Origin: Alphaproteobacteria bacterium
GTDB lineage: Bacteria > Pseudomonadota > Alphaproteobacteria > Micropepsales > Micropepsaceae
DNA length: 64,000 nucleotides
Direction: 5' to 3'
NCBI GenBank assembly: GCA_021325375.1
Contig: JAJPHG010000037.1
Location: 1 to 64,000 of the forward strand
The notes under the pieces were generated by a model. That model searched no databases. It saw only the letters and a program-made list of their open reading frames with translations, and was not told the DNA's origin. The translations under genes and the position numbers were made by a program. This document shows positions 26,305 through 35,795 of the stretch, in pieces (within the stretch, counting starts at the first letter, position 1; the number at the start of each line of letters is the position of its first letter).

Positions 26305-27212
26305 CAGGCCTTGAGCCCCGCGCTCGCCATCGCCTCGCGCACGCGCGCGCGCGCCGCGTCGCTCGCAGAGACCAGCGGCAGGCGCACCTCGTCGGTGCAG
26401 AGGCCCAGAAGCGAGCCCGCATATTTGACCGGCGCCGGGCTCGGCTCCACGAACATCGCGTCGTGCAGCGGCATCAGCCGCTCCTGCAGCACGAGCGCGG
26501 TGTCCCACGCGCCCTGGGCGCAGGCGTTCTGGAAATCAGCACAGAGCTTGGGCGCGACATTGGCCGTCACCGAGATGCAGCCATGCCCGCCCTGCACCAT
26601 GTAGCCGAGCGTCGTGGAATCCTCGCCGGAGAGCATCCGCCATCCCTTGCCGCAGGCCAGACGCTCGCGGATCGGACGCGCGAGATTGGCGGTGGCGTCC
26701 TTCACGCCGCAGACGTTCTTGAGCTTGGCGAGCCGGCCCATTGTCTCGACGGAGATCTCCACGATGGCGCGGCCGGGGATGTTGTAGACGAGGATCGGGA
26801 TATCCACGGCGTCGGCGATCGCCGCATAGTGGCGGTAGAGCCCTTCCTGCGACGGCTTGTTGTAGTAGCCGGTGACCGAGAGCACCGCGTCCGCGCCGAC
26901 GGCCTTGGCGTGCCTGGTGAGCGAAATCGCCTCCGCGGTCGCGTTCGAGCCGGCGCCGGCGATGACGGGCACGCGCCCCCTCGCCTCCTCGACGCAGATC
27001 TCGACCACGCGCATGTGCTCGTCATGGCTCAGCGTCGGCGACTCGCCGGTCGTGCCGCAGGGAACGAGCCCGTGGCTGCCCTGCTCGATCTGCCAGTTGA
27101 CCAGGCGGCGGAACGCGGCCTCGTCCACCTTGCCGTCCTTCATGGGCGTGATGAGCGCGGGGATGGACCCCCTTATGCGTTCGGCGACGGCGGACATTCG
27201 AAGCGGTTCCAT
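26304..27212 (-). CDS. dapA: 4-hydroxy-tetrahydrodipicolinate synthase
   Basis: The 302-residue TIM barrel has the pyruvate-binding loop [11 protein letters not shown], the tyrosine in [14 protein letters not shown] and the Schiff-base lysine in NVCGVKDAT. It condenses pyruvate and aspartate semialdehyde in the lysine/diaminopimelate pathway. Two in-frame starts (27212 and 27197) are possible; neither has a clear ribosome-binding site. Confidence 0.95.
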   Translation of the reverse strand: MEPLRMSAVAERIRGSIPALITPMKDGKVDEAAFRRLVNWQIEQGSHGLVPCGTTGESPTLSHDEHMRVVEICVEEARGRVPVIAGAGSNATAEAISLTRHAKAVGADAVLSVTGYYNKPSQEGLYRHYAAIADAVDIPILVYNIPGRAIVEISVETMGRLAKLKNVCGVKDATANLARPIRERLACGKGWRMLSGEDSTTLGYMVQGGHGCISVTANVAPKLCADFQNACAQGAWDTALVLQERLMPLHDAMFVEPSPAPVKYAGSLLGLCTDEVRLPLVSASDAARARVREAMASAGLKA

Positions 27213-27258
27213 TCAATATCGGCCGCAAACTACAGGCCCCGCGACGGAAGGAGCAAGT

Positions 27259-27447
27259 ATGGCCCTCGAAATGCGGCCCAAATGCGAGCGTTGCGCAGTC
27301 CCGCTCCCCCATGACAGCGACGTGGCGCGCATATGCAGCCATGAGTGCACCTTCTGCGCATCCTGCACGGACGCCATGGCCGGGCGCTGTCCCAATTGCG
27401 GTGGGGAGTTGCTGCCACGCCCGCGACGAAAAGCGCGCACGGGTTGA
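27259..27447 (+). CDS. DUF1272 zinc-ribbon protein
   Basis: The 62-residue protein has four Cys pairs (CERC, CSHEC, CASC and CPNC) arranged as in DUF1272, whose members are small, probably zinc-binding proteins of unknown role. GGAAGGAG lies about seven bases before the ATG at 27259. The longer frame through it belongs to no known family. It lies 46 bp from the dapA start, divergent. Confidence 0.85.
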   Translation: MALEMRPKCERCAVPLPHDSDVARICSHECTFCASCTDAMAGRCPNCGGELLPRPRRKARTG

Positions 27448-27493
27448 GCCGGGCTTGTGGCGCGGGCGGCACGGCACCGTTAAGCTTTTCGGC

Positions 27494-29674
27494 ATGAGAC
27501 CCCGCAGCGCCACGATTCTCGCCGCCGCGCTCCTTCTGGGCGCCGCGGCCGCGCTCGCGCAGACCTCCACCCTGCCCCCCGGCCTCACCCAGAACGGCTC
27601 CGTCGTCATGATGCAGCCGATCCAGGATTATGAGGGCGCGGACAACGGCCCCGCGATCAGCGCCGAGCGCCACGCCGCGCGCGTGCCGTACCTCGGCCCC
27701 GCCGATCACGACCTCTTCGTCCGCGCCTTCGATCAGGCCGATCACGGCAACTGGCTCGGCGCGCGCGCGCTCGCGAGCCAGGGCCATGACGGCGCCGCCA
27801 AGCGGCTGATCGACTGGCGCATGTTCCTGGACAAGAACTCGGGCGCGAGCTTCGACGAGATCAACGCCTTCCTGAAGGCCAACCCCGACTGGCCCGCGCG
27901 TGACACGCTGTATTCGCGCGCCGAGAACGCACTCGACCTCAACATGACCCCGGCGCAGGTCATCGCCTGGTTCGGCAGCCGCCAGCCTGTGAGCGGCATC
28001 GGCAAGGTGCGGCTCGGCGAGGCGATGGTCGCGACGGGCCGCGTCACCGCCGGCCGCGACATGATCCGCGACGGTTGGACCAAATACAGCTTCGAGCCCG
28101 AACAGGAGCTCGCCATCGTCCAGAAGGACGGCGCGTACCTGACGCCCGAGATCGACCGCAAGCGGCTGGACAATCTTCTGTGGCGCGACGACATGGCGGG
28201 CGCGCGGCGCGAGATCGCGCGCGTGACGTCGCAGGCGCAGCAGGTCGGCCAGGCACGGCTGCTCCTGCGCTCGAGCCCCGCCGCTGGCGAGCGCCAGGCG
28301 CAGAACCTGGCGGGCGATGATCCCGGCCTACTGTTCGACCGTGCCCGCGCCGCGCGCCGCGCCAACGACAACAACCAGGCCGAGGCGCTGCTCCTGCGCG
28401 CGCTCACCGCCGATCCGTCGCGCGAGCACCCGGCCAAGCTCTGGGCCGAGACCAACATCATCGCGCGCGAGGCGCTGAAGGACGGCAACTACCGCGCCGC
28501 CTATCAGATCCTGAACAATTGCGGTTTCCAGCCGGGCGACGAGTTCTCCGAATGCGAGTTCCTCGCCGGCTGGGTGGCGCTCAGGTTCCTGAAGGACGCC
28601 AAATCCGCGCAGCCGCATTTCCAGAAGCTCGAGGCCGGCGTCACGCGCCCCATCAGCTTGGCGCGCGCGCATTACTGGCAGGGCCGCGCCTATGAGGCGC
28701 TGGGTGACAATGCCGATGCCTGGGAGCAGTACCATCTGGCTTCCAAGGCGCCGACGACGTTCTACGGACAGGTGGCGCTGGCACGGATCGACTCCACGCC
28801 GACGCTTCACATCATCGAGACGCCGGTCGAGCCGGGCGGCAAGGCGGAGTTCGAGCAGGACGACCTCGTCCACGCGATGCACGTGCTGGCCGACCTCGGC
28901 CAGGTGAGCCTGCTGCGCACCTTCGCGCTGCGTTACGCCGACCTCAATCCGAGCGCGCGGCACATGGCGCTGCTCTGCCAGGCGCTGACCGACATGGGCT
29001 TCCGCGAGGTCGCGGTGCGCGCCGCCAAGCAGGCGAGCTACAACGGCATCCTCTATCTCGCTTACGACTACCCCACGGTCCCCGTGCCCGCCTATCGCGG
29101 ACCCGGCGCGGGGCCCGAGCCCGCCGTGGTGCTGGCGCTGATCCGCCAGGAGACCGAGTTCGACGCGTTCTCGGTAAGCGCGCCCGGCGCGCGCGGCATC
29201 ATGCAGATGATGCCCGGCGGCGTGAAGCATGCGGCGAACCTCGCGGGCATCCCCTACCGCCCGAACGATCTCCTCACCGACCCCAGCTACAACATGCAAC
29301 TCGGCCAGGCCGAGTTCGGGAGCGACATGGCCGATTGGAGCGGCTCGCTGGTGCTGTCCTCGGCCGCCTACAATGCCGGGCCGAACAACGTGAAGAAGTG
29401 GCTCAACAACAACGGCGATCCGCGCAGCCCGGCGGGCGATCCCATCGACTGGATCGAGCAGATCCCGTTCAACGAGACGCGCAACTACGTGATGCGGGTG
29501 CTGGAGAACACGCAGGTCTATCGCAACCGGCTCACGGGCCGCGACCAGCCCCTGCGCATCCTGTCCGACCTCTACATGCCGAACGCGGCGCCGTCGAAGG
29601 TATTGAGCGCGCCACCGCCGGCAGCGCCGGCGCCGGTGCCCGTGCCGCAGCCGAAGCCGAAGACGGCGTCGTAG
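27494..29674 (+). CDS. Soluble lytic murein transglycosylase (Slt70-like)
   Basis: The 726-residue protein has a signal peptide (ATILAAALLLGAAAALAQ). A long helical superhelix (residues about 80-520) comes next, then a C-terminal SLT domain with the catalytic glutamate in LALIRQETEFDAFSVSAPG and the following GARGIMQMMPG. It cleaves peptidoglycan to 1,6-anhydro-muropeptides in the periplasm. A Pro/Ala-rich tail closes the protein. Upstream in-frame codons back to 27311 overlap DUF1272 and are rejected. Confidence 0.9.
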   Translation: MRPRSATILAAALLLGAAAALAQTSTLPPGLTQNGSVVMMQPIQDYEGADNGPAISAERHAARVPYLGPADHDLFVRAFDQADHGNWLGARALASQGHDGAAKRLIDWRMFLDKNSGASFDEINAFLKANPDWPARDTLYSRAENALDLNMTPAQVIAWFGSRQPVSGIGKVRLGEAMVATGRVTAGRDMIRDGWTKYSFEPEQELAIVQKDGAYLTPEIDRKRLDNLLWRDDMAGARREIARVTSQAQQVGQARLLLRSSPAAGERQAQNLAGDDPGLLFDRARAARRANDNNQAEALLLRALTADPSREHPAKLWAETNIIAREALKDGNYRAAYQILNNCGFQPGDEFSECEFLAGWVALRFLKDAKSAQPHFQKLEAGVTRPISLARAHYWQGRAYEALGDNADAWEQYHLASKAPTTFYGQVALARIDSTPTLHIIETPVEPGGKAEFEQDDLVHAMHVLADLGQVSLLRTFALRYADLNPSARHMALLCQALTDMGFREVAVRAAKQASYNGILYLAYDYPTVPVPAYRGPGAGPEPAVVLALIRQETEFDAFSVSAPGARGIMQMMPGGVKHAANLAGIPYRPNDLLTDPSYNMQLGQAEFGSDMADWSGSLVLSSAAYNAGPNNVKKWLNNNGDPRSPAGDPIDWIEQIPFNETRNYVMRVLENTQVYRNRLTGRDQPLRILSDLYMPNAAPSKVLSAPPPAAPAPVPVPQPKPKTAS

Positions 29675-29686
29675 AAGCAACCCAAC

Positions 29687-29867
29687 TGTCATGGCCCGCG
29701 ACTGCGGGCCACCCAGCTTGGTTCTGCACGCTTTTGCAATGTTCACGCGGAGACGCGGAGATCGCGGAACGGAGCTTTTCCTCCGCGATCTCCGCGTCTC
29801 CGCGTGGTCCATTTCTACAAACGAGGCTGGGGATCACCTGGGTGGGCCGCAGTCGCGGGCCATGACA
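29687..29867. repeat. Inverted-repeat element, family A copy 1, with nested hairpin
   Basis: The ends TGTCATGGCCCGCGACTGCG and CGCAGTCGCGGGCCATGACA are perfect inverted repeats. The centre carries a second inverted repeat, ACGCGGAGACGCGGAGATCG and its complement around CGGAGCTTTTCC, absent from the other three copies. That suggests one element inserted into another. It lies between the convergent transglycosylase and Sel1 genes. Confidence 0.88.
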
Positions 29868-29885
29868 CCAGGGACTGGATGGGGG

Positions 29886-30158
29886 TTAGTGGAAGATATT
29901 CAGCCATTCGCGCGCGAGGCGTTGGGCCTCGGCGATCTGGTTGTTGTTCATCTCGCCGGAAATCTGCGCCCGCCAGCGCTTGGCTTCCTCGACGCCGCGC
30001 AGCGCCGCGAGGTTGAACCATTTGTGCGCCGCGACGAAATCGACGCCCACGCCCTGCCCGGTCGAATAGGCGAGCCCGAGATTGTAGAGCGCGTCGGGGC
30101 GCCCTTGCTTGGCATCCGTCTCGTATTGCGCCAACGCATCGATATCTATGCACGCCAT
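29886..30158 (-). CDS. Small Sel1-repeat protein
   Basis: The 90-residue protein has about one and a half Sel1-like helical repeats: GRPDALYNLGLAYSTGQGV then DFVAAHKWFNLAALRG. GGGAGG lies seven bases before the ATG at 30158; the ATG at 30173 has none. Sel1 repeats mediate protein contacts. No signal peptide, so probably cytoplasmic. Partner unknown. Confidence 0.8.
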   Translation of the reverse strand: MACIDIDALAQYETDAKQGRPDALYNLGLAYSTGQGVGVDFVAAHKWFNLAALRGVEEAKRWRAQISGEMNNNQIAEAQRLAREWLNIFH

Positions 30159-30212
30159 CGCACTGCCTCCCATCGCGATGAGGCATGGTGAGACTTGAGA
30201 GATGAAAGCGCG

Positions 30213-30254
30213 GTTAACGTCTCTAAACGTTGACGCCGCTAAACCGTTAACGCG
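30213..30254. promoter_or_regulatory. Tandem 16-bp repeat with two GTTAAC sites
   Basis: CTAAACGTTGACGCCG (30223-30238) and CTAAACCGTTAACGCG (30239-30254) are adjacent imperfect direct repeats. The palindrome GTTAAC occurs at 30213-30218 and 30246-30251, 33 bp apart, about three helix turns. It lies 55-96 bp upstream of the Sel1 gene and just past the GST stop. TTAAC is also the CtrA half-site, but the spacing of a full CtrA box is not met. Possible regulator-binding site. Confidence 0.35.
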
Positions 30255-30263
30255 CGTTTACGC

Positions 30264-31088
30264 TCATGCCCGCGCGCGCTGGCCGAAAAGGATGCGGCGG
30301 GACTCTTCCTGCGCCTTGGGATCGTTGTTCTGCCGTTCGCGCAATTCGCGCCCCAACGCGAAACCGCGCTCCACGGCGGGACGCTTGCCGATCTTCTCGC
30401 GCCACGCCTTGACGTTGGGGAACTCGCGGCCGATGTCGTGCATGCGCGAAGCGCCGATCACCCAGCCCCAGCACGCCATGTCGGCGATGGAATAATCGCC
30501 CGCGAGATATTCATTGCCGCCGAGCCTCTGGTTCATCACGCCGAGCAGGCGATGCACCTCGTCGACATAGCGCTTGCGCGCGTAGTCGTTGCCGTCCTTC
30601 GCATAGTTGAGGAAGTGATTGGCCTGGCCCGTCATGGGGCCGAGCCCCGCCATCTGCCAGAACAGCCATTCGTCGACGGCGACGCGGGCGCGCTCGTCGG
30701 CGGGATAGAACTTGCCCGTCTTGCGGCCGAGATATTGCAGGATGGCGCCGGACTCGAAGACCGAGATCGGCTTGCCCCCGGGCCCGCCGGGATCGACGAT
30801 CGCGGGCATGCGGTTGTTGGGGGCTATGCGGAGGAACTCCGGCTCGAACTGCTCGCCCTTGCCGATATTGACCGGCACCATCACGTAAGGGAGCGCGCAT
30901 TCCTCCAGCATGATGCTGATCTTCCAGCCGTTCGGCGTGGGCCAGTAATAGAGCTCGATGGGGCGGGCGCCCGGTTTCGGCAAGGCCTTCGCCGCGGGCT
31001 TGGCCGGCGCGGGCGCCTTCCTGGGAGCGGGCTTGGCAGCCTTCTTGGCCCCGGCAGGTTTCGCTTTGGACTTTTTCGACTTGGCCAT
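30264..31088 (-). CDS. Glutathione S-transferase (YghU-like) with lysine-rich N-terminal tail
   Basis: The 274-residue protein has a GST fold starting near residue 43: IELYYWPTPNGWKISIMLEE, RMPAIVDPGGPGGKPISVFESGA and the C-terminal helical domain. The closest recognisable group is the YghU/YfcG type, which are disulfide-bond reductases. The first 42 residues are an unusual Lys/Ala/Pro tail (MAKSKKSKAKPAGAKKAAKP...), resembling histone H1 tails. The tail may bind nucleic acid or membranes. A 25-residue lysine-rich protein lies just upstream. Confidence 0.85.
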   Translation of the reverse strand: MAKSKKSKAKPAGAKKAAKPAPRKAPAPAKPAAKALPKPGARPIELYYWPTPNGWKISIMLEECALPYVMVPVNIGKGEQFEPEFLRIAPNNRMPAIVDPGGPGGKPISVFESGAILQYLGRKTGKFYPADERARVAVDEWLFWQMAGLGPMTGQANHFLNYAKDGNDYARKRYVDEVHRLLGVMNQRLGGNEYLAGDYSIADMACWGWVIGASRMHDIGREFPNVKAWREKIGKRPAVERGFALGRELRERQNNDPKAQEESRRILFGQRARA

Positions 31089-31282
31089 GCCCGGTTCCGT
31101 TAGCTTCTGCTGGCGGTTCTGAAGGCGACATCTTGCCGATGGCCGGACGAATCACAATACGCGGCCGCATTGCCCAAAACGGCTTGGCCGCGGCACCCGA
31201 ACACTTTCGCGTCGGGAGGCCGCGGCCATCGCCTTGATCACTGGTTGCTCCTTGCGTCAGTCAACGTGGAGAACCGTGATGC

Positions 31283-31301
31283 CTGTCGACTAGGTCGACA
31301 G
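31283..31301 (-). terminator. Hairpin after the lysine-rich miniprotein gene
   Basis: CTGTCGAC and GTCGACAG pair perfectly around a three-base loop, one base after the stop codon of the miniprotein. No T-run follows, so it is an imperfect terminator candidate or a 3'-end stabiliser. Confidence 0.4.
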
Positions 31302-31302
31302 A

Positions 31303-31380
31303 CTACTTCCTCTTCTTTTTCGCCTTCTTGGCTTTCTTCTTCACGGCCTTCTTGGCTTTTCTCTTCTTTGCAGCTGGCAT
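31303..31380 (-). CDS. 25-residue lysine-rich miniprotein
   Basis: The frame reads MPAAKKRKAKKAVKKKAKK followed by AKKKRK: 15 Lys and 2 Arg of 25 residues and no acidic residue. AAAAAGGAG lies nine bases before the ATG, and a hairpin follows the stop, so the unit looks like an expressed gene. Its composition resembles alphaproteobacterial histone H1-like peptides. It probably binds nucleic acid, but this is inferred from charge only. About 240 bp separate it from gatB. Confidence 0.6.
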   Translation of the reverse strand: MPAAKKRKAKKAVKKKAKKAKKKRK

Positions 31381-31619
31381 GTGTAACGACTCCTTTTTAT
31401 CGCTCGTTTGGGTTCCGCGACTCGCGCCCCCCAAAACGCCAACAATATGAGTGGGTTGTGCGCAATTTGGCAATAGTCGCGGGTTCCGCGCACGAAACGC
31501 GATTTCACCCAACGTCATAAAACCCTTATATTTCCGATATTATTCGCTATCGTCAGCATACGGATGGATTCGGGACGATTTAACTTGCGCCGGCACCCGA
31601 ATTGCTGCAATTGCGCGAA

Positions 31620-33122
31620 TCACCCCTCTTCGGGCAAACCGAGTCGGCTCTTGAGGATCGCGTTCACCGCTTGCGGATTCGCTTTTCCGCCCGTCTGCTT
31701 CATCACCTGACCGACGAACCATGCGGCGAGTTTCGGTTTCGCCTTCACTTCCTCGACCTTGTCGGGATTCGCCGCGATCACCGCGTCGACGGCCTTCTCG
31801 ATCGCGCCCGTGTCCGTCACCTGACGCAGTCCCCTCGCTTCGACGATCTCGCGCGGATCGCCGCCTTCATTCCAGACGATGTCGCAGAGATCCTTGGCGA
31901 TCTTCCCGCTGATCAGGTTCGAGCTCACCATCTGCACGATGGCGCTGTTCGCTTTCGCCGGGATCGGACCGTCGGCGATCGCGAGCCCGGCCTTGTTCAG
32001 GCGTCCGAAATACTCGTTGTTCAGCCAGTTCGCCGCCGCCTTCGCCTCGGCGCCGGAGGCCAACATCGCCTCATAGTAGTCTGCCGTGTCGCGCTCGGCC
32101 ACCAGCACCGACGCGTCATAGGCCGAAAGGCCCAGCGTCACGAACCGCGCCTTCTTCTCGTCCGGCAGTTCGGGGAGCGATTTCCTGATCTCGCCGACCC
32201 ACGCCGCGTCGAGGACGAGCGGCAGAAGGTCGGGATCGGGGAAATAGCGGTAGTCGTGCGCCTCTTCCTTGGAGCGCATCGAGCGCGTCTCGCCGGCTTT
32301 GGCGTCGAACAGCCGCGTCTCCTGGCGGATCGTGCCGCCGGTTTCGAGGATGTCGACTTGGCGCCGCGCCTCGTATTCCACCGCCTGGGCGATGAAGCGC
32401 AGCGAGTTGACGTTCTTGACCTCGCAGCGCGTGCCCAGATGCTCGAACGCGCCCGTCGCGCGGAACTTGTCGTAGCCGCCCGCGCGGCACACCGACACGT
32501 TCACGTCGGCACGCATGGAGCCCTCGTCCATGTTGCCGTCGCAGGTGCCCAGATAGCGCACGATGGCGCGCAGCTTGCGCAGGAACGCGGCCGCCTGCTC
32601 GCTGGAGCGCATATGCGGCTTGGTCACGATCTCCATCAGCGCCACGCCCGCGCGGTTGAGATCGAGATAGGAATGGTCGGGGTGCTGGTCGTGCAGGCTC
32701 TTGCCCGCGTCCTGCTCCAGATGCAGCCGCTCGATGCCAACGGGAATGGTCGTGCCGTCGGCGAGATCGATCAGCACCTCGCCCTCGCCCACGATCGGGC
32801 TCTTGTACTGCGAGATCTGATAGCCGGCCGGCAGGTCGGGATAGAAATAGTTCTTCCGGTCGAACACCGAGGTCAGGTTGATCTTCGCGTTCAGCCCCAG
32901 CCCCGTGCGCACCGCCTGCTCGACGCATCTGCGGTTGATGACGGGCAGCATGCCGGGCATGCCGGCGTCGATGAAGCTGACCTGGCTGTTCGGCTCGGCG
33001 CCGAACGCCGTGGAAGCGCCCGAGAACAGCTTGGCGTCGGAGAGCACTTGGGCATGGACCTCCATGCCGATGACGATTTCCCAATCGCCGGTCTGTCCCT
33101 TGATCGTTCCGGCGGAGTTCAT
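31620..33122 (-). CDS. gatB: Aspartyl/glutamyl-tRNA amidotransferase subunit B
   Basis: The 500-residue protein has [20 protein letters not shown], the cradle domain with [16 protein letters not shown] and [10 protein letters not shown], and a C-terminal YqeY-like tail domain. With GatA and GatC it converts Glu-tRNA(Gln) and/or Asp-tRNA(Asn) to the amidated forms. Its ATG overlaps the gatA stop (ATGA). It is the last gene of the coupled gatC-GNAT-gatA-gatB unit. Confidence 0.96.
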   Translation of the reverse strand: MNSAGTIKGQTGDWEIVIGMEVHAQVLSDAKLFSGASTAFGAEPNSQVSFIDAGMPGMLPVINRRCVEQAVRTGLGLNAKINLTSVFDRKNYFYPDLPAGYQISQYKSPIVGEGEVLIDLADGTTIPVGIERLHLEQDAGKSLHDQHPDHSYLDLNRAGVALMEIVTKPHMRSSEQAAAFLRKLRAIVRYLGTCDGNMDEGSMRADVNVSVCRAGGYDKFRATGAFEHLGTRCEVKNVNSLRFIAQAVEYEARRQVDILETGGTIRQETRLFDAKAGETRSMRSKEEAHDYRYFPDPDLLPLVLDAAWVGEIRKSLPELPDEKKARFVTLGLSAYDASVLVAERDTADYYEAMLASGAEAKAAANWLNNEYFGRLNKAGLAIADGPIPAKANSAIVQMVSSNLISGKIAKDLCDIVWNEGGDPREIVEARGLRQVTDTGAIEKAVDAVIAANPDKVEEVKAKPKLAAWFVGQVMKQTGGKANPQAVNAILKSRLGLPEEG

Positions 33123-34603
33123 GCCGCCCTCCACCAGCGTTCGGGTTTGGCATTGAAATCGGCCGCGACCTCGATGGCGCGGCCGGCGCGCAGCACCGTC
33201 GCCTCGTCGAACGCCTTGCCTATGATCTGAAGGCCGAGCGGCAGGCCGTCCTTGGTCAGGCCCGCGGGCACCGCGATGGCCGGAAGGCCTGCCAGGTTCA
33301 CCGGCACCGTGAAGACGTCGTTCAGGTACATCGACACCGGGTCGGCCGTCTTCTCGCCCACGGCGAAGGCGGGACAGGGCGTCGCCGGCGCCAGCAGCAC
33401 GTCGCACTTCTTATAGGCTTCGTCGAAATCGCGCGCGATCAGGCTGCGCAGCTTCTGGGCGCGGATGTAGTAGGCGTCGTAGTAGCCCGAGGACAGGACA
33501 TAGGTCCCGATCATGATGCGGCGCTGCACCTCGCGCCCGAAGCCCTCGGCACGGCTCTTCTCGTAGAGATCGACGATGTCGCGCACGCCCTGGGCCCGAC
33601 GGCCGAAGCGCACGCCGTCATAGCGGGCCAGGTTCGACGAGGCCTCCGCCGGCGCCACTATATAATAAGTGGGCAGCGCGTACTTCGTGTGCGGCAGGGA
33701 GACGTCGACGATCTCCGCGCCCTGCGCCTTGAGCCACGCCACGCCCTCGGCCCAAAGCGCATCGATCTCCGGCGGCGCGCCGTCGATACGGTATTCCTTG
33801 GGGATGCCGACGCGCAGGCCCTTCACGCCCGCGTCGAGTCCCGCCTCATAGTCCGGCACGGGCACGTCGACGCTGGTGGAGTCTCTCGGATCCACGCTCG
33901 CCATGGCGCGCATCAGGATCGCCGCGTCGCGCACCGTCCTGGTCATCGGCCCGGCCTGGTCGAGCGACGAGGCGAAGGCCACGATGCCGTAGCGCGAGCA
34001 GCGGCCATAGGTCGGCTTCAGGCCCACGATGCCGCTGAGCGCGGCGGGCTGTCGGATCGAGCCGCCCGTGTCGGTGCCGGTCGCAGCGAGGCAGAGGCTT
34101 CCCGACACCGCGGCCGCCGAGCCGCCCGACGATCCGCCCGGAACCAGCTTCGCGTTCGAGCTGCGCGAGCGCCAGGGGTTGAACACCGGCCCGAAATGGC
34201 TCGTCTCGTTCGACGAGCCCATCGCGAACTCGTCCATGTTCGTCTTGCCGAGCATCACCGCGCCCGCATCCCACAGGTTCTGCGAGACGGTGGATTCATA
34301 AGGCGGCACGAAGTTCGACAGGATGTTGCTGCCCGCCGTGGTGCGCACGCCCTTGGTGCAGAACAGGTCCTTGATCGCGAGCGGCAGGCCTTCGAGCAAC
34401 CCGCCCTCGCCTTTCGCGATGCGCGCATCCGACGCCTTGGCCATCTCGAGCGCGCGCTCGGGCGTTTCGGTGACGAAGGCATTGAGCGGACGCGCGGCTT
34501 CCACCGCGCCGGTGAACGCCCTGGTCAGCTCGACCGACGACACCTTCTTCGCGCGGACCGCGTCGCGCGCCTCGGCGAGCGTGAGATCCGTGAGCTCGCT
34601 CAT
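33119..34603 (-). CDS. gatA: Aspartyl/glutamyl-tRNA amidotransferase subunit A
   Basis: The 494-residue amidase-signature protein has the catalytic Lys in [19 protein letters not shown] and the serines in [11 protein letters not shown] and [14 protein letters not shown]. It releases ammonia from glutamine and passes it to GatB. The start at 34603 ([16 protein letters not shown]) overlaps the GNAT stop. The longer frame that runs upstream is a shadow of the GNAT gene. Confidence 0.96.
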   Translation of the reverse strand: MSELTDLTLAEARDAVRAKKVSSVELTRAFTGAVEAARPLNAFVTETPERALEMAKASDARIAKGEGGLLEGLPLAIKDLFCTKGVRTTAGSNILSNFVPPYESTVSQNLWDAGAVMLGKTNMDEFAMGSSNETSHFGPVFNPWRSRSSNAKLVPGGSSGGSAAAVSGSLCLAATGTDTGGSIRQPAALSGIVGLKPTYGRCSRYGIVAFASSLDQAGPMTRTVRDAAILMRAMASVDPRDSTSVDVPVPDYEAGLDAGVKGLRVGIPKEYRIDGAPPEIDALWAEGVAWLKAQGAEIVDVSLPHTKYALPTYYIVAPAEASSNLARYDGVRFGRRAQGVRDIVDLYEKSRAEGFGREVQRRIMIGTYVLSSGYYDAYYIRAQKLRSLIARDFDEAYKKCDVLLAPATPCPAFAVGEKTADPVSMYLNDVFTVPVNLAGLPAIAVPAGLTKDGLPLGLQIIGKAFDEATVLRAGRAIEVAADFNAKPERWWRAA

Positions 34604-35058
34604 GCGGCGAGTTCCTTCCTGTAGAACACCGACCACTCGGTATCGGGATAGTCGAGAACCACGCCGCAGCGCCGAAAGCCGCCGCGCTCGTAGACCCGCC
34701 AGGCGGCCGGATGGCGGTTGCCCGTCTCCAGCACCAGCTCGCGCAGGCTCTCCGCGCGCGCGACGGATTCGATGCGCTCCAGGATGCGCCCGCCGATGCC
34801 CGCGCCTTGATGCGCGGGAACGGTGTACATCCGCTTCACCTCGCCTATTCCGCCCGCATGCCGGCGCAGTGCGCCGCACGCGACGGCCGCTCCCTCCTTG
34901 CGCGCGACGAACACCGTCGTCTCGGGACCGGCCATCTCCTCGACGGTCATGTGGTGGCAATGCTCCGGCGGCGAGAGCGCGAGCAGCGTCTCGTTCAGCG
35001 CGGCGATGAGCGCGCGCACGTCGTCGCGAAGCGGGCTCTCGGCGGCGATGGTCATCAT
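34600..35058 (-). CDS. GNAT acetyltransferase inserted in the gatCAB operon
   Basis: The 152-residue protein has the acetyl-CoA loop [20 protein letters not shown] and the closing segment [20 protein letters not shown] with RGGFRRCG. The substrate is unknown. It overlaps gatC before it and gatA after it, each by four bases, so it must be translated with the amidotransferase. This is not the usual content of gatCAB operons and is worth attention. HCHH near residue 34 could bind metal. Confidence 0.88.
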   Translation of the reverse strand: MMTIAAESPLRDDVRALIAALNETLLALSPPEHCHHMTVEEMAGPETTVFVARKEGAAVACGALRRHAGGIGEVKRMYTVPAHQGAGIGGRILERIESVARAESLRELVLETGNRHPAAWRVYERGGFRRCGVVLDYPDTEWSVFYRKELAA

Positions 35059-35354
35059 TCCACCACCTTCGGCACGACGAAGAAATGGTCCTCGCCGTCC
35101 GGCGCGTTCGCCATCAGCGCGTCGGCCGTGCCGCCCTCGGTCACGACATCGTCGCGCATCTTGAGCGTCTGGGCGACGACGCTGGTCATCGGGGCCACGC
35201 CGGTCACGTCGACCTCGTCCAATTGCGCGACCCATTGCACGATGCCGTTGAGCTCTGCGGCCATGGGCTCGACGCGCCCCTCGTCGAGGGCGATGCGGGC
35301 CAGTTTCGCGATGCGTCGCACGGTGTCCTTGTCGACGGACATGGGGTCGCTCAT
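35055..35354 (-). CDS. gatC: Aspartyl/glutamyl-tRNA amidotransferase subunit C
   Basis: The 99-residue protein has [34 protein letters not shown] and the C-terminal [12 protein letters not shown], all typical of GatC, which wraps around and stabilises GatA/Gat[11 protein letters not shown] at 35354 is chosen; MSVDKD at 35342 is an alternative. First gene of its operon; the VOC gene diverges 61 bp away. Confidence 0.94.
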   Translation of the reverse strand: MSDPMSVDKDTVRRIAKLARIALDEGRVEPMAAELNGIVQWVAQLDEVDVTGVAPMTSVVAQTLKMRDDVVTEGGTADALMANAPDGEDHFFVVPKVVE

Positions 35355-35415
35355 TGTGTTAAGAGTGTCCGTCTTGCTAGCAACCGTCGGCCACGCTGGC
35401 AAGCAAGAGGTGGGG

Positions 35416-35784
35416 ATGACGCCCGGTATTCTCGGCATAGATCATGTGCAGATCGCGGTGCCCAAGGCGCAGGAGGCGCAGTGTCTCGCCTTCTACCGCG
35501 AGGTCCTGGGCCTGACGGAGATCGAAAAGCCCGAGCACCTGAGGGCGCGCGGCGGGGCCTGGTTCCAGGTGGGCCACGTCCAGATGCATGTCGGCATCGA
35601 CCCCGAGCCCAGCCCGAAAAGCAAGCGCCATGTCTGTTTTTTGGTCGCCGACCTGGCCGCGGCCAAACAAGCCGTCCAGGCGCGCGGCGTGGCGATCGAG
35701 GACGAAGGCAAGGCCGAGGGCCTGATCCGCTTCTTCGTCCGCGACCCGGCCGGCAACCGCATCGAGATCGGGCAGCGTCCATGA
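35416..35784 (+). CDS. VOC (glyoxalase/bleomycin-resistance) superfamily protein
   Basis: The 122-residue single-domain protein has two beta-alpha-beta-beta-beta modules: GILGIDHVQIAVPKAQEA with FYREVLGLTEIEKPE, and HVCFLVADLAAAKQAVQARG with FFVRDPAGNRIEIGQ. His and Glu positions suited to metal binding are kept (DHVQ, MHVG, RIEI). The reaction is not assignable. AAGAGGTGGGG precedes the ATG at 35416. Confidence 0.85.
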   Translation: MTPGILGIDHVQIAVPKAQEAQCLAFYREVLGLTEIEKPEHLRARGGAWFQVGHVQMHVGIDPEPSPKSKRHVCFLVADLAAAKQAVQARGVAIEDEGKAEGLIRFFVRDPAGNRIEIGQRP

Positions 35785-35795
35785 AAGCAAATGAG

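Noticed and set aside
29687..29867. CRISPR-like or phage attachment interpretation of the repeats
   Set aside because: Copies are single, far apart and palindromic with unlike centres; there is no regular repeat-spacer array, no cas gene and no integrase in the window.
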